8,264 nt of DNA from Desulfobacteraceae bacterium (GTDB lineage Bacteria; Desulfobacterota; Desulfobacteria; Desulfobacterales; SURF-7), in the NCBI GenBank assembly GCA_030618925.1, contig JAUXCK010000105.1, positions 1-8,264 on the forward strand. The letters run 5' to 3'. The translations under genes were made by a program, and so were the position numbers. Positions 1 through 6,055 of this stretch are shown here, piece after piece. Under the pieces are notes generated by a model, which saw only the letters and a program-made list of their open reading frames with translations, ran no database searches and was not told where the DNA came from. Positions within the stretch are counted from its first letter, which is position 1. Each line of letters opens with the position of its first letter.

Positions 1-81
1 CAAACTGATCATGACAACCAGAAAACAAGTCACATGGTGCCCCCTCGTGACAGAATTGACAGTGAACATTGCATGTCGCAT
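1..81 (-). CDS. Start of a small leftward gene, cut by the left edge; frame uncertain
   Basis: A strong Shine-Dalgarno sequence (GGGGAGG on the minus strand, 94-88) lies 6 bases before an ATG at 81-79, so translation very probably starts here. The ATG frame is open to the edge and begins MRHAMFTVNSVTRG, which I do not recognise and which does not look like a conserved protein. The frame starting at 79 reads ATCNVHCQFCHEGAPC and then continues with a GCH, giving five Cys and three His in 26 residues, including one CxxCH. That frame has no usable start codon: it is closed by a TAG at 100-98 and has no ATG, GTG or TTG after it. One extra base just after the ATG would join the start to the Cys-rich frame. 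The gene may therefore encode a small metal- or heme-binding protein with a frameshift or sequence error at codon 2, or simply the ATG-frame peptide. Product unknown. Confidence 0.35.
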   Translation of the reverse strand, partial: MRHAMFTVNSVTRGHHVTCFLVVMISL

Positions 82-106
82 TATTTTCCTCCCCTTTCTA
101 AATTAA

Positions 107-142
107 CCCGATTGATCACTTATTCCCGATAGGTCACTTATT
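107..142. repeat. Tandem 18-bp direct repeat, possible operator
   Basis: Two adjacent copies are seen, CCCGATTGATCACTTATT (107-124) and CCCGATAGGTCACTTATT (125-142), matching at 16 of 18 positions with no gap. They lie 26-61 bases upstream of the start codon of the leftward gene at 81. That is where a promoter or regulator site for that gene would be expected. Side-by-side direct copies of this size fit a pair of sites for a transcription factor. No known consensus was recognised, so the role is inferred. Confidence 0.55.
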
Positions 143-190
143 AAGGAACGATCTGTCGGGGTTCATAGAACAGACCTGCCCGGTCATGGC

Positions 191-209
191 CCGGTCCCGG
201 CGGGATCGG
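191..209. other. GC-rich hairpin
   Basis: CCGGTCCCG (191-199) can pair with CGGGATCGG (201-209). Every position pairs, with one G-T wobble, though the innermost pair must open to form a loop. No T-run follows on either strand, so it is not a standard Rho-independent terminator. It may be a protein-binding palindrome or an incidental fold. Confidence 0.3.
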
Positions 210-333
210 TCTATCCGCCATCTGTATGACCCGGAAAGCATGGTGTTGATCGGCAGTAAATGATTATTGAAAATTCAACCCAAAAACACAACAGATAATT
301 TCACCTGAGAATTCTTCGCTGGGGATTCTTTAC

Positions 334-361
334 TTGACATAATGAAAATTTTCTGTATTTT
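334..361 (+). promoter_or_regulatory. Putative sigma70 promoter for asd
   Basis: A perfect -35 box TTGACA (334-339) is followed after 16 bases by TATTTT (356-361), a partial match to TATAAT. It lies in an AT-rich tract on the same strand as asd and would start transcription near 368, giving a leader of about 100 bases. The perfect -35 box is the main support; the -10 box is weaker. Confidence 0.5.
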
Positions 362-383
362 TTTAACTGGTTAGTGTCAAACG

Positions 384-422
384 AACACCCCGAATCAATC
401 CGCCGGCGGGGAACAGGGTGTT
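384..422 (+). promoter_or_regulatory. Inverted repeat in the asd leader
   Basis: AACACCC (384-390) is the exact reverse complement of GGGTGTT (416-422). Within the loop, CCCCG (388-392) could instead pair with CGGGG (407-411), and CCGCCGGCGG (400-409) is self-complementary, so alternative folds share the same bases. Such overlap is typical of leader regulation, but no T-run, leader peptide or lysine-riboswitch pattern was recognised. Confidence 0.3.
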
Positions 423-469
423 TCAGATAAAAATCAGAACCCCGAAAAACCGCAAGCAAGGGACGTCTC

Positions 470-1597
470 ATGAAAAAAGTGGGTATCATAGGATGGCGAG
501 GCATGGTCGGATCTGTTCTCATGGAGAGAATGATTGCAGAAAATGATTTTAAAGGTTTTGAGCCGCTTTTTGCTTCCACTTCTCAGGTGGGGCAAGCAGG
601 CCCTGATATTGGACCTGATTTCGGATCAGACATACCACCTCTGCAGGATGCGTATGATGTGGAGAAGCTGTCTGCCATGGATATCATCGTGACCTGTCAG
701 GGCAGCGGGTACACCCAGAAAATCTACCCTGAGCTTCGGGGTGCCGGCTGGAAAGGATATTGGATCGATGCAGCATCAGCCCTTCGCATGGAAGATAGCA
801 GCATCATCGTCCTAGACCCGGTCAACCGCGATGTAATAGATAAGGCGCTTGATGCCGGCATAAAAGAGTTCATCGGTGGCAATTGTACGGTGAGTTTAAT
901 GTTGATGGCGGTGGGAGGGCTGTTTCAACAAGGCGTTATCGAGTGGCTGACATCAATGACCTATCAGGCCGCTTCAGGGGCAGGTGCAAAAAATATGCGT
1001 GAGCTTGTCGCCCAGATGTCTGCGATTGGCGACGCTTCTGAATCACTGTTAAATGATCCGTCTGCTGCCATACGGGAGCTTGACCGCAAGGTGATTGAAA
1101 CCATGAATTCTCAAGATTTTCCTGATGAAAATTTTGGTGTCCCCCTGGCCGGCAGTGTTATCCCGTGGATTGATACGCCCATGGAGACCGGACAGACACG
1201 CGAGGAGTGGAAAGGCGTTTCAGAAACCAATAAGATTCTTCAAACAAAGCCGCCTATACCGATTGACGGCCTCTGCGTTCGAATCGGTTCGATGCGCTGT
1301 CACAGCCAGGCATTGACCATTAAGCTGAACAGGGATATCCCGGTTGACGAGCTGACCAGGATCATCGCGGATGCCAATCATTGGGTTGAGGTGATACCCA
1401 ATACCAAAGAAGATACGATCAAACAATTGTCGCCGGCAGCTGTCACTGGAGAACTCCGTGTTCCTGTCGGCAGAATCAGAAAATTGAATATGGGCCCTGA
1501 ATACCTGACACTCTACACAGTGGGCGATCAACTTCTCTGGGGGGCTGCCGAACCGATCCGGCGAATGTTAAAAATTGCCCTGGACTATCTGTCTTAA
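470..1597 (+). CDS. asd: Aspartate-semialdehyde dehydrogenase
   Basis: This cytosolic enzyme reduces L-aspartyl-4-phosphate with NADPH to L-aspartate-4-semialdehyde, the branch point to lysine/diaminopimelate, threonine and methionine. The 375-residue protein matches the enterobacterial-type Asd along its whole length (the E. coli enzyme has about 367). The N-terminal Rossmann motif is GWRGMVGS (residues 8-15). The active-site cysteine is C139 in GGNCTVSLMLMA (137-147). A conserved QAASGAGA segment follows at 166-173. The acid/base histidine is H278 and the substrate-binding arginine R271, in RIGSMRCHSQALTIKL. The ATG has an AAGGGA ribosome binding site 6 bases upstream and a likely promoter at 334-361. 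It appears monocistronic: the next genes run in the opposite direction. No truncation or missing catalytic residue is seen. Confidence 0.97.
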   Translation: MKKVGIIGWRGMVGSVLMERMIAENDFKGFEPLFASTSQVGQAGPDIGPDFGSDIPPLQDAYDVEKLSAMDIIVTCQGSGYTQKIYPELRGAGWKGYWIDAASALRMEDSSIIVLDPVNRDVIDKALDAGIKEFIGGNCTVSLMLMAVGGLFQQGVIEWLTSMTYQAASGAGAKNMRELVAQMSAIGDASESLLNDPSAAIRELDRKVIETMNSQDFPDENFGVPLAGSVIPWIDTPMETGQTREEWKGVSETNKILQTKPPIPIDGLCVRIGSMRCHSQALTIKLNRDIPVDELTRIIADANHWVEVIPNTKEDTIKQLSPAAVTGELRVPVGRIRKLNMGPEYLTLYTVGDQLLWGAAEPIRRMLKIALDYLS

Positions 1598-1740
1598 CAT
1601 TGCCGGAGAAACAAGACCCGGGTAATTCAGAAAACCGGTTCCATCTGATTTTGACCTGATGTGAGCGATTTTCACATTTTCTGCAGATAAGCCCGTTTGG
1701 CACAGCAAAATCCCGCCACTCCTGCCGCCATGGGTTGTCG

Positions 1741-1770
1741 ATACCCCCCTTTGGGGAAAAAGGGGGGTAT
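1741..1770. terminator. Perfect hairpin between convergent asd and the lsrF-like gene
   Basis: ATACCCCCCTTT (1741-1752) and AAAGGGGGGTAT (1759-1770) form a perfect 12-bp stem with a 6-base loop (GGGGAA on the plus strand). It starts 143 bases after the asd stop and lies 7 bases past the stop of the leftward gene. It probably stops transcription of both converging units. Neither side is directly followed by a long T-run (TTTATTGATTTTT begins several bases later on the plus strand), so it is not a textbook Rho-independent terminator. C-run/TTT/G-run palindromes of this kind also occur as dispersed intergenic repeats in some bacteria. Confidence 0.6.
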
Positions 1771-1777
1771 ATGAAAT

Positions 1778-2656
1778 TTATTGATTTTTCAATGTGTTAT
1801 AAAGATCAAACGCTTTATCCGGCTTTTCATTTTCATGGACCACCGTCCGAACTGCCTGAATCATTGCTGCCGGGGACTCAGCCTGGAAAATATTCCGCCC
1901 CATGTCCACGCCGCCGGCTCCCTGCTGAATGGCATTATACGCCATGGTCAAGGCATCCAGTTCAGGAATTTTCTTTCCGCCTGCGATGACAATGGGGACC
2001 GGGCAGCAGGACGTAATGGTTTCAAAACCCTCTTCAATATAATAGGATTTGATGTATTGGGCGCCAAGCTCGGCACAAAGCCTGGTGGCCAGCCTGAAGT
2101 ACCGGGCATCCCTGGCCATATCCTTGCCAACGGCTGTGACGGCCAGAGTGGGGATTCCATATCGGATGCCCATGTCTATCAGCCGGGTCATGTTCATGAT
2201 GGACTGTTTTTCGTACTCACCGCCAATAAACACCTGCACCGCCATTGCGCAGACATTCAGCCGAAGTGAGTCCTCAATATCGACGGCAATCTCTTCATTC
2301 GAGAGTTCCTTGAGAATGCTGGACCCCCCTGATACCCTGAGTACAATGGGCTTTGTGACGGATGGGGGAACAATACTTCTGAGTATGCCCCTGGTGAGCA
2401 TCAGGGTGTCGGCATAAGGGACGAGAGGAAGAATATTAACGTCGATCCGCTCCAAACCGGTGGTCGGCCCTTGAAAATACCCATGATCTATTGCCAGCAT
2501 CACCGTGTGGCCGGAATCCGGGTTAAAGATGCGAGCCAGTCGATTTTTCATCCCCCAGTCCAGAGAGTTTGATCCTTTTAGAAAAAAGCCCTCTGTTTTT
2601 TGTGGAATATCGGTATAAAAATTCTTGGATTCTTTTACGCCATCTAAGTCAGCCAT
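1778..2656 (-). CDS. lsrF: LsrF-like class I aldolase (3-hydroxy-5-phosphonooxypentane-2,4-dione thiolase family)
   Basis: The 292-residue protein resembles E. coli LsrF from first to last residue: MADLD start, LDWGM (32-36), FDHGY-type motif as AIDHGYFQGPTTGLERID (55-72), TRGILRS (88-94), VGKDM (176-180), VIAGGKK (223-229) and GVDMGRNIF (249-257). LsrF transfers an acetyl group from the phosphorylated AI-2 breakdown product to CoA, yielding dihydroxyacetone phosphate and acetyl-CoA. The Schiff-base lysine corresponds to K203 in QYIKSYYIEEGF. I chose the ATG at 2656 rather than the in-frame ATG at 2686. AAAGGAGA lies 7 bases before it on the minus strand, the protein then starts like LsrF, and the upstream ATG has no such site. 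It is last in the leftward cluster, 80 bases after the aldolase/dehydrogenase gene. No lsrK, lsrG or Lsr transporter is in view, so an AI-2 role is not established. The fold family also includes fructose-bisphosphate aldolases and 2-amino-3,7-dideoxy-hept-6-ulosonate synthase. Confidence 0.85.
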   Translation of the reverse strand: MADLDGVKESKNFYTDIPQKTEGFFLKGSNSLDWGMKNRLARIFNPDSGHTVMLAIDHGYFQGPTTGLERIDVNILPLVPYADTLMLTRGILRSIVPPSVTKPIVLRVSGGSSILKELSNEEIAVDIEDSLRLNVCAMAVQVFIGGEYEKQSIMNMTRLIDMGIRYGIPTLAVTAVGKDMARDARYFRLATRLCAELGAQYIKSYYIEEGFETITSCCPVPIVIAGGKKIPELDALTMAYNAIQQGAGGVDMGRNIFQAESPAAMIQAVRTVVHENEKPDKAFDLYNTLKNQ

Positions 2657-2663
2657 TTCTTGA

Positions 2664-2671
2664 TCTCCTTT
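2664..2671 (-). promoter_or_regulatory. Ribosome binding site fixing the lsrF-like start
   Basis: AAAGGAGA on the minus strand lies 7 bases upstream of the ATG at 2656. It lies inside the ten codons that would be added by the upstream ATG at 2686, which itself lacks a purine-rich site. This supports the shorter protein. Confidence 0.75.
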
Positions 2672-2736
2672 CAAGTGTCCATTCATAACCGGCTATTTTT
2701 CACGATTTCCGTGTCAGGCTCAAATAAAAACAGGTA

Positions 2737-4836
2737 TTATCTCGGAAAGGCAGCCGGTACGCCGCCGTCAATGGGAAGTGTTGCCCCGGTAGTCGGAACA
2801 CTCTCACCGGCAAAAAAGACAACCGCATTCCCCACATGCTCTGCCTGCACCGAAATTTTCAACAGGTTTCTCTGACGGTAATATTCCTTTAGCCCCTCCG
2901 GGTCCAATCCTCTGGATTTCATTCTGTCGGGTCCGATAAGGTCCCACATTTTTGAAGAGACCTCTTGATCACCAAAAACGGCATCCGGGTTCAGCATGTT
3001 GACACGGACGCCCAGATCGGCCAGTTCCAGGGCGGCAATCTTGGAAAGTTGATGTGCACCTGCTTTCGATGCACTGTAGGCGCCAAACGCCGCGCCCGGA
3101 TCAAACACATTTTTAGAGCTCACCAGAATGATATTGCCGCCTGTTCCCTGTCTTTTAAAAATGGGAATAGACGCCTTTATGATATTAAAAACCCCCATCA
3201 GGTTTACAGCGATGACCTTTTCAAATGTTTCCGGGGCAAGGGTTTCGATTGTTGCCACATGGGCGATGCCTGCATTGGGGACGACAGTATCAATCCCGCC
3301 GACCCTTTGGCTTATCTCTGTCAACCCGTTTTCAACAGAATCATACTCTGTCACATCAAAGACAACATGTTCGATTTGACTCTCATGATATTTCTCAGCA
3401 AGGATAGAATGAACTTTTTTCAGCCGGGGTTCATCGATATCAGAGATCACAACGACCGCGCCTGCTGCCATCAGCGTGTCTGCTATACCGAACCCTATAG
3501 CACCACCGGCACCTGTCACTAAAGCAACCTGTCCCGTTAAAGGCCCTCCCGGGTCTTTGGATACTTTTTTCTGCTGAAGGCGCCAGTACTCCATATCAAA
3601 GGCATGCGAATCCGAAATAGGGACATACCCGCCTGCTGCCCCGGCAAGAGATTTAACACGAATCGTATGCTCGGCAATGTCAGCGGCAATCCGGGCAGAC
3701 TTTCGCGTCAACCCCAGTGCCACAATTCCCACGCCTGCTGCCAGAAAAATCCTCGGGAAAGGATCCAGCATCTCCACCTTAACCTGCTTTTCGTTTACCT
3801 GACTTAAAAAATATTTTCTATAGGCCTTCTGATACACGTCAACTGCTTCATGTACAATTTTTTGCAGCGCCTCATCTGTTTCCGGGATATGCCCGATATG
3901 CACAGCGCGGTTCTTTGTCCGGATGACATGGTCCGGGGTGATGGCGCCGGTGCGGCAGATTTCCCCTGCATCCCCGGACAGGGAGATGTCTAAAATATCC
4001 GGCGCCCTCCTGATTTCCGTATAGAAGCGGCGAAGCCTGCCCTTTTTGTCCTTGTGCGCACACGCGCCCCGAATAAATTGCACCACCCTTGCTGCCTTAA
4101 TATCATCATCCCTGGAAGCGCCCGAAGGGTTGCTGTGCGGGACTCTGGTTTGATTTTGATTCATAAATATCTCTGCCCGGTTCACATAATCTATCATTCG
4201 TGAATAGGAGGCAGCTGCATCATCACCAAAGGTAAAGATGCCATGGTTCATGACAACAATGGCTTCAACATCAGAATGCGCTTCATATAATTTGATCGCC
4301 CCTTTGGCCAAAGGAACCCCGGGCATGATATAGGGAAGCACAACAACCCCGGAGCCAAGTGCCTGCTTCACAAGATTTTGTCCATCTTTCTGGTTTGTTA
4401 AAACAAGAATGCTGTCCGCATGCGTGTGATCCACATACCTGTGGGGCAGGAAAGCATGCAGCAGGGCCTCGACTGAGGGATCCGGGGAATTTGCACGAAC
4501 CTTTCGAATTGATAATTGTTCCTGCATCTCATCATCTGTGAGATGTGCGAGATGCCGAAATTTTCTGATAAAACCGAGATCCAGCCCTGCAAATCCCTCT
4601 GGGTCAATGGTAGACAAGTCCCTGCCGCTTCCCTTTACAAAAAGGACCTCCTCCTCGTCCCCTAGTATATTTTTGATTTTAAGTTTGACAGACGTATTAC
4701 CGCCACCGTGCAAAACCAGGCCTGGTTCCCTGCCGATTAAACGGGAAGTATACACCCGGAGGGCCAGCGCTTCGGGAACATCAGGAAATGTCTGAACGAT
4801 TTTTTTTGCATCACTTTTATCGAACAGATTTTTCAT
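2737..4836 (-). CDS. Bifunctional class II aldolase / short-chain dehydrogenase (RhaD/YuxG type)
   Basis: The 699-residue fusion has the architecture and length of rhizobial RhaD and Bacillus YuxG proteins. The N-terminal class II (fuculose-phosphate) aldolase domain spans about residues 20-225. It carries HGGGNTS (43-49) for phosphate binding, the catalytic glutamate E123 in PSVEALLH, and the zinc ligands H137 and H139 in HTHAD and H198 in NHG. A linker follows, with a conserved ISDSHAFDMEYWRL-like segment near 407-420. The C-terminal short-chain dehydrogenase domain runs from about 433 to 695, with TGAGGAIG (441-448), NAG (521-523), S573/S574 and the catalytic pair Y587/K591 in YSASK. In characterised relatives the aldolase splits a ketose-1-phosphate (rhamnulose-1-phosphate) into dihydroxyacetone phosphate and an aldehyde, which the dehydrogenase then oxidises or reduces. 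The ATG has AGGAG 7 bases upstream. It is 58 bases after nadK and 80 before the lsrF-like gene. No rhamnose isomerase, kinase or transporter is in the window, so the substrate is unknown. All catalytic residues of both halves are present. Confidence 0.9.
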   Translation of the reverse strand: MKNLFDKSDAKKIVQTFPDVPEALALRVYTSRLIGREPGLVLHGGGNTSVKLKIKNILGDEEEVLFVKGSGRDLSTIDPEGFAGLDLGFIRKFRHLAHLTDDEMQEQLSIRKVRANSPDPSVEALLHAFLPHRYVDHTHADSILVLTNQKDGQNLVKQALGSGVVVLPYIMPGVPLAKGAIKLYEAHSDVEAIVVMNHGIFTFGDDAAASYSRMIDYVNRAEIFMNQNQTRVPHSNPSGASRDDDIKAARVVQFIRGACAHKDKKGRLRRFYTEIRRAPDILDISLSGDAGEICRTGAITPDHVIRTKNRAVHIGHIPETDEALQKIVHEAVDVYQKAYRKYFLSQVNEKQVKVEMLDPFPRIFLAAGVGIVALGLTRKSARIAADIAEHTIRVKSLAGAAGGYVPISDSHAFDMEYWRLQQKKVSKDPGGPLTGQVALVTGAGGAIGFGIADTLMAAGAVVVISDIDEPRLKKVHSILAEKYHESQIEHVVFDVTEYDSVENGLTEISQRVGGIDTVVPNAGIAHVATIETLAPETFEKVIAVNLMGVFNIIKASIPIFKRQGTGGNIILVSSKNVFDPGAAFGAYSASKAGAHQLSKIAALELADLGVRVNMLNPDAVFGDQEVSSKMWDLIGPDRMKSRGLDPEGLKEYYRQRNLLKISVQAEHVGNAVVFFAGESVPTTGATLPIDGGVPAAFPR

Positions 4837-4894
4837 GTGGCGTCTCCTGGCGAGGTGTCATCATTTCTTCTGTCTCAATCATGCTTTCTGCGAT

Positions 4895-5749
4895 TCAGAT
4901 ACGACTGCCGCTCCACCTGAGTTTTGCTTTCAGGACATCAAAGTAGCGCCGGCCCGGCATAATGATCATTCGGATGGGATGGATGCTTTTTTCAACAACG
5001 ATAACGTCCTGATCACTGATTTCGATGCCTTCCTGGCCGTCGAAGGTCAACATGATGTCAGAGGATTTTTTGGCCAGCCTGATTTTGATCTGTGCCGTAT
5101 CCGGCAGAATCAATGGCCGGTTGGTCAGGGTAAAGGGGCAGATGGGGGTCATGATAATGCCGGACACCGCCGGATGAATAATGGGTCCACCGGCAGCCAG
5201 TGAATAGGCCGTCGATCCGGTGGGTGTTGCAACGATCAATCCATCCCCCTTGTATGTGGTTAATTTATAATCATTTATATATGTGTCTATCCGGGCCAGC
5301 CTGGCCAGAGTCCCCTTGTTGATGACGATGTCGTTTAAAATTGTTTCTCTGGCGACTTCCTTCTTTTTCCGCAGCACGCTGACCTCAAGACGCGTTCTCG
5401 AGCGTATTTCAAACCGGTCATTTAAAACAGCCTCGGCAACCTTAAAAAGTCCGCCTTCAGTTGTTTCCGCCAGGAACCCCACATCACCGAATTTAACGCC
5501 GAGGATAGGAATATCCTGGTCTCCGATCCATCTGGCAGCACTTAAAAATGTGCCGTCTCCCCCTAATACGAAGACGCAGAAAAGGTCTTTCGGGGCAACT
5601 GCTGACCGAACTGCCGGAAGCCTGTCCCCGGGCAGATCAGGTTCCTTCCGTACAACTTCAACCTGCCTGTCCTTCAACCACGCTTCGAGTTCTGCTGCTT
5701 TCTGGTTCGCCTTTTTGTCCGGTTTTACTACCAGGCCGAATTTTTTCAC
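4895..5749 (-). CDS. nadK: NAD kinase
   Basis: This cytosolic enzyme phosphorylates NAD with ATP (or polyphosphate) to NADP, setting the NADPH supply. The 284-residue protein has the family signatures in order: GGDGTF (63-68) with the catalytic aspartate D65, GVKFGDVGFLAE (84-95) in place of the commoner GxNxGxLGFL, LNDIVINKG (138-146), and the nucleotide-binding run YKGDGLIVATPTGSTAYS (166-183), followed by AAGGPIIHP (185-193). The start is GTG at 5749: the frame is closed by a TGA three codons upstream, leaving no earlier start. GGAGG lies about 10 bases before it on the minus strand, with a nearer GAGG at 4 bases. It is the first gene of a leftward cluster with the aldolase/dehydrogenase and lsrF-like genes, an unusual setting for nadK. 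Confidence 0.95.
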   Translation of the reverse strand: MKKFGLVVKPDKKANQKAAELEAWLKDRQVEVVRKEPDLPGDRLPAVRSAVAPKDLFCVFVLGGDGTFLSAARWIGDQDIPILGVKFGDVGFLAETTEGGLFKVAEAVLNDRFEIRSRTRLEVSVLRKKKEVARETILNDIVINKGTLARLARIDTYINDYKLTTYKGDGLIVATPTGSTAYSLAAGGPIIHPAVSGIIMTPICPFTLTNRPLILPDTAQIKIRLAKKSSDIMLTFDGQEGIEISDQDVIVVEKSIHPIRMIIMPGRRYFDVLKAKLRWSGSRI

Positions 5750-5809
5750 AATACCTCAGCCTCCGTCATAAGATCTATCCTACCCGTAAATACGATTTTA
5801 CCCCTGAAT

Positions 5810-5838
5810 AGTATAATCATCATGATAAGACAACAAAA
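5810..5838 (-). promoter_or_regulatory. Possible promoter for the nadK cluster
   Basis: On the minus strand TATACT (5815-5810) is a good -10 box. A -35 box at the right distance is poor: TTTTGT (5838-5833) at 17 bases, or TTGTTG (5836-5831) at 15. Transcription would start near 5803, about 55 bases before the GTG. The call rests mainly on the -10 box and the position. Confidence 0.3.
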
Positions 5839-5952
5839 TTTATTTCTAACGATTATAATTTATCGATTAAAATACCGCGCCGCATCTCCTGTAAAGGACC
5901 CTCCCGGGCAATGGGTATTGGGCTGAAAAGCATTTTTCTATTGATTCTCAGC

Positions 5953-6002
5953 TTTGAAATGGTTTAAAGGATATAAATTAAAAAATATGCGAAACCATCA
6001 AA
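5953..6002. repeat. Imperfect inverted repeat upstream of livK
   Basis: TTTGAAATGGTTT (5953-5965) is complementary to AAACCATCAAA (5992-6002) apart from two unpaired A residues, with a 26-base AT-rich spacer. The inner 7 bases (ATGGTTT/AAACCAT) match perfectly. It brackets the likely -10 region of livK (TTTAAA 5963-5968, or TATAAA 5972-5977), about 55-100 bases upstream of the ATG. It is a reasonable operator candidate or the stem of a leader fold; no known regulator consensus was recognised. Confidence 0.4.
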
Positions 6003-6055
6003 TTTAAACGACAAACTATCTATTCACCATTACTTTTTACCAGAAGGAGGCTGTT

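Larger units (their letters stand above)
82..469. other. Intergenic regulatory region between the left-edge gene and asd
   Basis: This 388-base stretch has no convincing complete gene. From left to right it holds the Shine-Dalgarno of the left-edge gene, an 18-bp tandem repeat (107-142), a GC-rich hairpin (191-209), an AT-rich tract, a sigma70-like promoter (334-361), a leader with an inverted repeat (384-422) and the asd ribosome binding site (AAGGGA at 458-463, 6 bases from the ATG). A plus-strand frame is open from 102 to a TGA at 261-263. Its only ATG start (186) would give a 25-residue peptide without a recognisable ribosome binding site. Confidence 0.6.
5750..6055. other. Divergent intergenic region between nadK and livK
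   Basis: This 306-base spacer is AT-rich and contains no gene I can support. It must carry promoters for both directions. A candidate leftward -10 box lies at 5815-5810, and AT-rich TTTAAA/TATAAA stretches lie at 5963-5977 upstream of livK. An imperfect inverted repeat (5953-6002) brackets those stretches. A perfect 8-bp palindrome ATCATGAT lies at about 5818-5825. A short GC-richer island sits at 5875-5935 and shows nothing recognisable. Confidence 0.55.

Noticed and set aside
301..579. Minus-strand open frame of 92 residues overlapping the asd start
   Set aside because: It covers the asd promoter, leader and first codons on the opposite strand, has no ribosome binding site that stands out, and its product resembles nothing; it is a shadow frame.
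1659..1677. CRP/FNR-like palindrome TGTGA-N7-TCACA downstream of asd, also a weak stem followed by TTTT
   Set aside because: The half-site spacing is 7 rather than the CRP value of 6, it lies in a convergent 3' region where no promoter is needed, and a 6-bp AT-rich stem is too weak to call a terminator with the far stronger hairpin at 1741-1770 nearby.
1735..2417. Plus-strand open frames (84, 162 and 122 residues) opposite the lsrF-like gene
   Set aside because: All are antisense to a full-length protein with a confident family match, and their translations are low-plausibility, rich in His, Pro and Ser.
2657..2686. Ten-residue N-terminal extension of the LsrF-like protein (upstream ATG at 2686)
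   Set aside because: The extension contains the ribosome binding site for the ATG at 2656 and is absent from E. coli LsrF, which begins with the same MADLD sequence.
2965..3807. Plus-strand open frames up to 185 residues opposite the aldolase/dehydrogenase gene
   Set aside because: They are antisense to conserved catalytic motifs of the real gene and show no domain of their own.
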